Translations under genes and position numbers: made by a program
The notes under the pieces: generated by a model
Told to the model about the DNA's origin: nothing
Databases searched by the model: none
The model's input: only the letters and a program-made list of their open reading frames with translations
DNA from: Verrucomicrobia bacterium UBA4286
GTDB lineage: Bacteria; Verrucomicrobiota; Kiritimatiellia; RFP12; UBA1067
Length of the DNA: 12,034 bases
Direction: 5' to 3'
Assembly (NCBI GenBank): GCA_002395905.1
Contig: DGVK01000138.1
Location: 1-12,034, forward strand
Shown here: positions 6,470 to 12,034 of the stretch, in pieces
Layout: every line of letters starts with the position of its first letter
Position numbering within the stretch: position 1 is the first letter of the stretch

Positions 6470-7297
6470 ATGAAACGAGCACTTGCACTCCTCATCGCTG
6501 CCGTCGCGGCTTGCGCAGGCGCCGCGACAAGCGAGATAACCGTGGGCCTAAAACTGGACAATCTCGATTTCGTCGTAGGCGAAAGCATCGGCGCCGTCAT
6601 CAACGTTATGAACGTCTCGCCGGACGAGTTGAGCGTCGGCTATGCAGAGTCGAAAGACCGCCTGTTCGTAGAACTGTACCGCTCGCCGGAAATGCGTCAG
6701 ATGGAACGCGCCTCCCAGGGGCCGTTTGTAAAGCCGTTCGTCCTGCGTCCCAACGAAGGGCTCAAGCTCGCGACACGCCTTGGAGACCGCTATGCCCTGC
6801 GCAGTCCGGGCCGCTACCTCGCGCGGCCGGTTCTGGTGCACGGCGGCATGCGCTACGAAGGCCAGATGCGTGCGTTCGACGTAGTGCCTGGAATGAAGGT
6901 GACGAACGCGCTGCAGATGTTCTCCAACCACGAGGGGCTCACGCGCGAGTTCGACCTTCTCAAGTGGAGCCGCGGTGGACACGACCATCTCTTCTTCACG
7001 GCGCGCGACGGCGGGGTGAGCACCAGGGAGTGGCAGACCACCGACCTCGGGGAGATGATGAAGATAACCAAGCCGACGATATCAATAATGACAAACGGAG
7101 AGGTTATCGTTCTTCACAGAGTCGATCCGGACTACTTCATCAGAAGCGAGTTCTGGTCGGTTCCAGACGGAATAGAGTTTTTCAGACGTGAACTCATACA
7201 AGACCCGGAGACGGCTGGTTCGCAGCGTGTGAGAGAGATGTACCAGGAGTCGGGCGGGGTGAAGCCGAAAGATAATCCCTGGTGGAAATTCTGGTAG
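6470..7297 (+). CDS. Uncharacterised exported protein or lipoprotein
   Basis: I do not recognise this 275-residue protein. The start at 6470 is preceded by AAGGA (6456-6460) and gives a clear export signal, MKRALALLIAAVAACAGAA; upstream in-frame sequence is the tail of the preceding gene in another frame. VAAC at 12-15 fits a lipobox (lipidation at C15), although signal peptidase I cleavage after AGA (16-18) is also possible. Residues 22-140 look like a beta-rich, Ig-like domain: ITVGLKLDNLDFVVGESIGAVINVMN, LFVELYRS, FVLRPNEGLKL and GRYLARPVLVHGG resemble the layout of extracellular beta-sandwiches. Residues 150-260 are mixed, with LLKWSRGGHDHLFFTARDGG and a beta pair. The C-terminus is strikingly aromatic, PKDNPWWKFW. 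It sits six bases before tsaD. Confidence 0.8.
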   Translation: MKRALALLIAAVAACAGAATSEITVGLKLDNLDFVVGESIGAVINVMNVSPDELSVGYAESKDRLFVELYRSPEMRQMERASQGPFVKPFVLRPNEGLKLATRLGDRYALRSPGRYLARPVLVHGGMRYEGQMRAFDVVPGMKVTNALQMFSNHEGLTREFDLLKWSRGGHDHLFFTARDGGVSTREWQTTDLGEMMKITKPTISIMTNGEVIVLHRVDPDYFIRSEFWSVPDGIEFFRRELIQDPETAGSQRVREMYQESGGVKPKDNPWWKFW

Positions 7298-7303
7298 GAC
7301 GGG

Positions 7304-8410
7304 ATGAACATACTTGGAATAGAAACAAGCTGCGATGAAACAGCGGCTGCGGTCGTCAAAGACGGCCGCACGGTTCTTTCAAACGTGGTCTACACGCAGA
7401 TCCCTCTGCATGTGCCATACGGCGGCGTCGTGCCGGAGATCGCATCGCGAGCCCACATAGAGAAGATTTCGGAAGTCGTCCGCACGGCACTCGCCGAGGC
7501 GGCGAAAGCGCCGGACCCCGACGCCGGGCGTATAGACGCCGTGGCTGTCACCTACGGGCCGGGGCTTTCGCCGGCGCTTGTCGTCGGGTTGAATGCCGCG
7601 AAAGGTCTTGCAAAATCTCTTGGTGTCCCGCTTTTCGGAATCAATCATATTGAAGCCCATCTGCATACACCGTTTCTTGCGGAACCGGACGCCGCGGCGG
7701 AGAGTCCGCTCGATCCGCTCAAATGCATGCCGGCGCTCGGCCTTGCCATCAGCGGTGGTCATACGACATGGGTGGAAATGCCGCGCTACGGCGTGTATGA
7801 AGTAGTTGGCCAGACGCTGGATGACGCCGCAGGCGAGGCGTTCGACAAGGCGGCGAAACTTCTCGGCCTCGGTTATCCGGGAGGACCGAAGGTCGACAGG
7901 ATCGCCCGCGAATACTTCGAGTCGTGCGGCGCCTCCAGGCCAGATCTTATACCGTTTCCCAAGGGGCGGCCGCGCGAAGGCGTGACGGCGCTTGCAGGCC
8001 TTCCGGCTGAGTGCTGCGTTTCTTTCTCGGGGCTCAAAACCGCGCTTTTGAGATATGTGCAGCAGAACGGCGGCGCCGAGGCGCTTGCGGCGGCCGGCGA
8101 AATCCCCCGGGTTGTAGCCAGCTACCAGGAGGCGATCGTCGGCGCGGTCGTCGACCGCACGCGCACGGCATTAAGGCGCGGCAGCTTCAAGGCGATGATT
8201 GTCGGCGGAGGCGTTTCGCTCAATTCGCGTCTGCGAACGGCTCTCGACGAAACGTGCAGGCGCGAAAAAATCCAGCTTCTCATGGCCAGGCCGAAGTTCT
8301 GCGGTGACAATGGCGCCATGATAGCGGCGCTCGCCTATTACCGCAGAAACAAAGCCGGTGCGGAGGCGATGCGCCTCGACGTGGCGCCCTCGCTTGATTT
8401 CGAGCCATGA
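7304..8410 (+). CDS. tsaD: tRNA N6-threonylcarbamoyladenosine synthase subunit TsaD
   Basis: TsaD (Kae1/YgjD/Gcp family) transfers the threonylcarbamoyl group to A37 of tRNAs reading ANN codons, working with TsaB and TsaE in the cytosol; TsaC makes the activated intermediate. The 368-residue sequence has the family opening GIETSCDETA (5-14), YGPGLSPALVVGLNAAKGLA (84-103), the metal-binding HIEAH (115-119), SGGHT (150-154), GYPGGPKVD (190-198), FSGLKTALL (241-249), VGGGVSLN (300-307) and the metal ligand D335 in CGDNGAMIA. It is about 30 residues longer than E. coli TsaD (337). An insertion lies after HIEAH at about 122-143. TAGGA at 7295-7299, overlapping the upstream stop, is the RBS. The stop overlaps the next ATG by four bases (ATGA). 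TsaB, TsaC and TsaE genes are not in this window. Confidence 0.97.
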   Translation: MNILGIETSCDETAAAVVKDGRTVLSNVVYTQIPLHVPYGGVVPEIASRAHIEKISEVVRTALAEAAKAPDPDAGRIDAVAVTYGPGLSPALVVGLNAAKGLAKSLGVPLFGINHIEAHLHTPFLAEPDAAAESPLDPLKCMPALGLAISGGHTTWVEMPRYGVYEVVGQTLDDAAGEAFDKAAKLLGLGYPGGPKVDRIAREYFESCGASRPDLIPFPKGRPREGVTALAGLPAECCVSFSGLKTALLRYVQQNGGAEALAAAGEIPRVVASYQEAIVGAVVDRTRTALRRGSFKAMIVGGGVSLNSRLRTALDETCRREKIQLLMARPKFCGDNGAMIAALAYYRRNKAGAEAMRLDVAPSLDFEP

Positions 8411-10809
8411 CGACCGGATCTGTTTTTGGCGTCGTGCCGCGTCTTGTGTTCGACGGATTAAGGCACGGAAAGGCGAGGTTCGCCTGCGCCGCGTTGGGCA
8501 TGGCCGCTGCGGCTGGGGCGGTCGTCTTCATGTTTTCCCTTGCGGCGACCAACGACGCGCAGGCGCCTGCGCTCGCGGCGTCGGCGTCGAGACCGTGGGC
8601 GGCGTGGCGCATAGAAGGCTGGACTGGAGGGATGCGCCGCGGTTCGCGAGGAGACGTGGAGGAGCGGGAAAAGCCGCCGGTTCCGATCACGGCAAGCCCT
8701 GATCTAAGGATGGAAGTCGTTGGTCTGTCGCTTGACATCCGGCCGGGCGGGAAGGTTCTGCAGGGGCCTCCCATGACTTCTGTAATGGCAAAGGCGCCGG
8801 AAGAAAGCCCTTACGTGTCTGCGCCGCTTGCAGAAGGGCGCTGGGTGGACGAGGCCTCGTCCGAGGCGGAGTTTGTATGCACCGCCAACACTCTTAAGCG
8901 CTTCGGGCGTGATATGGGTGTAAATATAGGCGACCAGGTGAAGTTCGTAGGCGCGCGTGGAACGCTCTCGGCCAGACTTGTCGGGCTGCTGGCCGAGGCG
9001 AAACTCCCTCGCGGCTTCCCTGATTCATTCGCGAACGCCGCCGCGTTTGAAAAGCTTTCCGGCGAAAGGCGCGGAACGATTTCAATGTGGCGCAGACCGG
9101 TGGAGGGCGACCGCGTGCTCGCACCTTCGTCTGATACTGTTGTCGCGATGTTCAAGAGCGACGAGCAGCGCCGAATGGATTACGCGAGACCGCTCATGCT
9201 CATTGCTGCGGTTCTCACAGCGCTTGCGTTGCTTGTCAATTCGCTTTTGCTTTCGGTCGAGGCAAACAGACCGCAACTTGCGGTTTTGCGCACGATCGGG
9301 CTGTCGCGGCTGGGCGTTGTGCGTTTTGTCATGCTGGAGTCGCTGACGTCGGCGGCATGCGGGCTCGGTTTGGGTGCGTTCGGGTCTGCGGTCGCGCTCA
9401 AAGTGTATGTGGCGTGCGACAGAGCGGCCTTCCCTGTCGGCGCGGCTTTCGACTGGCGCGCCGTCGCGGTTACGGCCGTCGTCGCGCTTGCGGTCGCGGT
9501 TCTTGCAGTTCTCTTTGCTCTCGGTCCGGCGCTGTCTGTAAGACCAATGGACGCCGCGTCGACGCGTCCTTCATCGCGCCGCAGGGGAATGGCGGTTGCA
9601 TTCGCCTTTGGTTTCGCCGCTTTCGTGGCGGTAGAGGTGTGGGGCGCGAGCCTCATGCGAGGCTTCGTACCTTCGCCCGAATGGCCGGATGCGATCATAT
9701 CCCTTCTTCCGTCGGGTGCGAGTTCGTTCGATGTCGAGAAGCTCAGGAGGCTGGACGGCGTGAGACGCATCAGCGAGCTTTATCCGCTTCAGCTCATGTT
9801 CCCGCAGGAAGACGGCATCCGCGCGTCTGCCGGCGCACGCGCTTCCCGTTATGCGCCGAACGCGCTCTTTCTTGCGGCGGAGTGGCTTCCCGGCTTCAGG
9901 TTCGTCGAAGGATCTCACGACGAATGCGCCAGAGCTCTCGCCGAGAACGGTGCGTGCGTAATCTCGCTCATGATCGCCAATGCGCACAATCTCCACAAGG
10001 GCGACGAACTGGCTGTTATGTGCGGTGGCGGTCGCGGCTCGCCGGCAACCGAGACGCGCCTGCCGATTGCCGGAGTGGTGGATGTAAACTGGCATATGGT
10101 GACGAGCCGCGGCCTTGTGCGAGGAATGAACGGCGCGCCTGTTATGACGGACGGACCTGTTTTCGTTTCGCTCGACACGATAGAGTCGCGCGACGCACGC
10201 CCGTCGTCGATGGTTCGCATGACCCACCTATGGGTCGAATACGAGCCCGCGTTCCTTGCGAAGCACGGTGCGTTCCAGGCGGGACGCCTTGTTGAAGAGT
10301 CGGTGCGCCGGGCGCTCGGCGACCCTTCGGATATCACCGTGAGACTTCACGCGCGCGATGAAATAGCCGAAGGCACCATGGCGCACGGCACAGACCTTAT
10401 CGGACAGGCCGCGCGTGTGCCGTTCGTCTTTCTCGCGTTTCTGTCGATAGGGTTCGTCGCGATGCTCGTGGCGGAGGCTGATGCGTGCCGCCGCGAGCAC
10501 GCCGTGTTGAGGGCGATAGGCGCGACCAAGGGCCAGATTGCAGCGCGGCTTGCCGCCTCTGCCTTGCGCACGGCTCTTGCGGGAATCGCGATCGGGTTGC
10601 CGGCAGGCGCGTTTTTCGGATGGGTCGCGGCAGGCAGGACGGCTGCAGTATGGAGCGGGATGCCACGCTACTTCGCAGTGCCGTGGCGCATCGTAACCGA
10701 GGGCTCGGCCGGGGCTCTTGTGCTTGCGCTTGCGGTCGCTTTGCCTGTTTCACTTTACATCGTGTTGTGCGAATTCTCCTCCAAAGCACAGAATGCAAAC
10801 CGTTCATGA
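8407..10809 (+). CDS. FtsX/MacB-type ABC transporter permease, two FtsX domains
   Basis: This 800-residue inner-membrane protein has the two-copy FtsX layout. It has TM1 (about 24-46), a periplasmic domain (about 47-258), and a first FtsX core with helices near 263-284, 306-333 and 352-376. A central helix (about 395-417), a second large periplasmic domain (about 419-668) and a second core with helices near 671-690, 718-741 and 766-789 follow. The cytoplasmic coupling motif after the first helix of each core is clear: PQLAVLRTIGLSRLGVVR (289-306) and EHAVLRAIGATKGQI (697-711). Such permeases work with an ATPase in lipoprotein release, macrolide/peptide efflux or envelope signalling. No ATP-binding subunit is encoded in this window. 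The ATG overlaps the tsaD stop (ATGA) with no SD, so translation is probably coupled. The periplasmic domains are not ones I recognise, so substrate and role are open. Confidence 0.87.
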   Translation: MTTGSVFGVVPRLVFDGLRHGKARFACAALGMAAAAGAVVFMFSLAATNDAQAPALAASASRPWAAWRIEGWTGGMRRGSRGDVEEREKPPVPITASPDLRMEVVGLSLDIRPGGKVLQGPPMTSVMAKAPEESPYVSAPLAEGRWVDEASSEAEFVCTANTLKRFGRDMGVNIGDQVKFVGARGTLSARLVGLLAEAKLPRGFPDSFANAAAFEKLSGERRGTISMWRRPVEGDRVLAPSSDTVVAMFKSDEQRRMDYARPLMLIAAVLTALALLVNSLLLSVEANRPQLAVLRTIGLSRLGVVRFVMLESLTSAACGLGLGAFGSAVALKVYVACDRAAFPVGAAFDWRAVAVTAVVALAVAVLAVLFALGPALSVRPMDAASTRPSSRRRGMAVAFAFGFAAFVAVEVWGASLMRGFVPSPEWPDAIISLLPSGASSFDVEKLRRLDGVRRISELYPLQLMFPQEDGIRASAGARASRYAPNALFLAAEWLPGFRFVEGSHDECARALAENGACVISLMIANAHNLHKGDELAVMCGGGRGSPATETRLPIAGVVDVNWHMVTSRGLVRGMNGAPVMTDGPVFVSLDTIESRDARPSSMVRMTHLWVEYEPAFLAKHGAFQAGRLVEESVRRALGDPSDITVRLHARDEIAEGTMAHGTDLIGQAARVPFVFLAFLSIGFVAMLVAEADACRREHAVLRAIGATKGQIAARLAASALRTALAGIAIGLPAGAFFGWVAAGRTAAVWSGMPRYFAVPWRIVTEGSAGALVLALAVALPVSLYIVLCEFSSKAQNANRS

Positions 10810-12034
10810 AAACTAAAGTTCTTGTTTTTGTCTTCGCCGCCGCGTCGCTTTTAGCCGCGATGGCACGGGCCAGCGCCGCCGAGCTTGGCGCAACTCTTAT
10901 GCCGGGTGGCTCCGTGAAGTTCTCCTGCGCGCAGACGGACTGCGTGCTGCAGCCGGTGATGTTCCTTAAAGGATGGATATCCGCTTCCTGCAGCGGCGGT
11001 TATGAACTTGGGCGCGACGGCCTCGCCCGTTTCAGAATGGCGCGAAACGGCGTCAAATACGCAGACTGCACGCTTGCTCTTTCTCAGCTTGAAGAAGGCG
11101 CCGTTCGCATCGACTGGAATCTTGCGGCGACGGCAGACTGCGAGATTGAATCTCTCTGCTGCCAGATGACGCTTCCTTCGGACGCCGTCGAAGGATGTGC
11201 GTGGCGCACAGAGAACGCGAAGGGGACGTTCTCAAAGCCGGCCGACGGCGGTATACGCATTTCCAACGGACGTTGCGCGTCATTCGGCCTTGTGCCGGGC
11301 AACGGATTTCCTCCGCTCAGGTTCGTCTCGACAAACACTGTGGAATATCTCGTGCAGGACAACCGGCGGTGGGGCGCGACCTACTGCTTCAGGCTTGGCC
11401 GGCTCGGTTTCCGCAGGATGGCGAAAGGCGACGCCTTTTCGCTGTCATTCGTCGTAAGATCGTCGTCGCCGATCGTTGCCGCCTACGCTAGGCCATACGT
11501 TGTGACGGCAGGATCGGAGTGGATTCCTGTCGACTATCGCCGAGATGTCATTGAGGGGAGTGCGCTCGATTTCTCCAGGATGGGCTTCGTCGACGCCCCG
11601 GCCGGAAAGCACGGCTGGCTCAAGAACGTCGACGGACACTTCGAGTTTGAATGCCTCCCCGGGCGGCGTCAGAAGTTCTACGGCCTCAATCTGTGCGGCA
11701 CCGCGAACTTTCCCGACCATGAGCTTGCGGAGATTCTCGTAAAGCGTTTCAAACGGCTGGGCTACAACACTCTTCGCATCCACCATCATGACGCGGGAAT
11801 GGTTGAATCAAGCCCCGATGGAGTCACTCTTGATGCTGCAAACATGGAGCGCTTCGACTATTTCGCGGCCGCCGCCATACGCGAGGGTTTGTATCTCACA
11901 ACCGACGTCTACGTATCCCGCGCCCGCAAGATAAAATGGCGTCACATAGGCGTAGACCGCGACGGTTGTGTCGATACGCAACTATTCAAGGCGCTCTGCG
12001 CCGTCTACGAACCGGCGTTCGAGAACTGGGCGGC
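10806..12034 (+). CDS. Exported glycoside hydrolase, TIM-barrel type (3' truncated by window)
   Basis: An open frame runs from an ATG that overlaps the permease stop by four bases (ATGA) to the end of the window, 409 codons without a stop. A signal peptide (MKTKVLVFVFAAASLLAAMARASA, residues 1-24) sends it to the periplasm or outside. Residues about 25-285 are beta-rich and contain many cysteines (nine between 41 and 157). From about 287 the sequence takes on the look of a GH5-like (clan GH-A) barrel: KFYGLNLCGTANFPDHELAE (290-309), KRLGYNTLRIHHHD (316-329) and REGLYLTTDVYVSR (359-372), as in cellulase-family glycosidases of PVC bacteria. The catalytic glutamates would lie downstream and are not seen. 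Substrate and exact family cannot be given. No SD precedes it, so coupling to the permease is likely. Confidence 0.78.
   Translation, partial: MKTKVLVFVFAAASLLAAMARASAAELGATLMPGGSVKFSCAQTDCVLQPVMFLKGWISASCSGGYELGRDGLARFRMARNGVKYADCTLALSQLEEGAVRIDWNLAATADCEIESLCCQMTLPSDAVEGCAWRTENAKGTFSKPADGGIRISNGRCASFGLVPGNGFPPLRFVSTNTVEYLVQDNRRWGATYCFRLGRLGFRRMAKGDAFSLSFVVRSSSPIVAAYARPYVVTAGSEWIPVDYRRDVIEGSALDFSRMGFVDAPAGKHGWLKNVDGHFEFECLPGRRQKFYGLNLCGTANFPDHELAEILVKRFKRLGYNTLRIHHHDAGMVESSPDGVTLDAANMERFDYFAAAAIREGLYLTTDVYVSRARKIKWRHIGVDRDGCVDTQLFKALCAVYEPAFENWA

Noticed and set aside
9180..9770. Minus-strand open frames opposite the permease
   Set aside because: They are shadows of the permease frame, which shows paired FtsX motifs and hydrophobic helices in the right order.

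Overview
All genes in this 12 kb window lie on the + strand and are packed tightly, with no gene-free stretch over 300 bases. High G+C (estimated by eye at about 60%), signal peptides on several products, an OstA/LptA-like protein and an FtsX-type permease indicate a Gram-negative, polysaccharide-degrading bacterium. The mix of an exported compact GH2 beta-galactosidase, a sugar-porter MFS protein, a multi-domain exported glycosidase and lineage-specific periplasmic proteins fits the PVC group. Kiritimatiellota or a relative is my best guess, but this is inference, not something the sequence proves.

Layout: (1) 1-558: short upstream region with a strong extended -10 promoter, tRNA-Thr(UGU), then ridA 21 nt after the tRNA CCA, with no promoter visible between them. 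(2) 539-3676: secreted beta-galactosidase starting inside the ridA tail in another frame, then a 100-aa HNH nuclease-like protein. (3) 3661-4290: a second promoter, nearly identical to the first, lies over the last codons and stop of the HNH gene and drives an OstA/LptA-like periplasmic protein. That mRNA probably begins at or next to the ATG. (4) 4339-12034: a second run of genes made of a sugar-porter MFS transporter, a PhnP-like metallo-hydrolase, an unrecognised exported or lipoprotein gene, tsaD, an eight-helix FtsX-family permease and a truncated exported glycoside hydrolase. Several junctions are 4-base stop/start overlaps, so translational coupling is likely.

How the genes might work together: the beta-galactosidase, MFS importer and distal glycosidase form a plausible glycan-degradation and uptake theme. 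It is interleaved with housekeeping genes (tRNA-Thr, ridA, tsaD) and envelope genes (OstA-like, permease). tRNA-Thr(UGU) reads ANN codons and is expected to be a substrate of the t6A pathway that includes TsaD, but the two loci are 7 kb apart and the link may be chance.

The most notable signals are a repeated 18-19-base promoter block (47-65 and 3661-3678), the probable leaderless start of the OstA-like gene, the promoter built into the end of the HNH gene, and a permease with no ATPase in view sitting between tsaD and a glycosidase. I found no CRISPR array, insertion sequence, rRNA, convincing terminator or obvious defence system.
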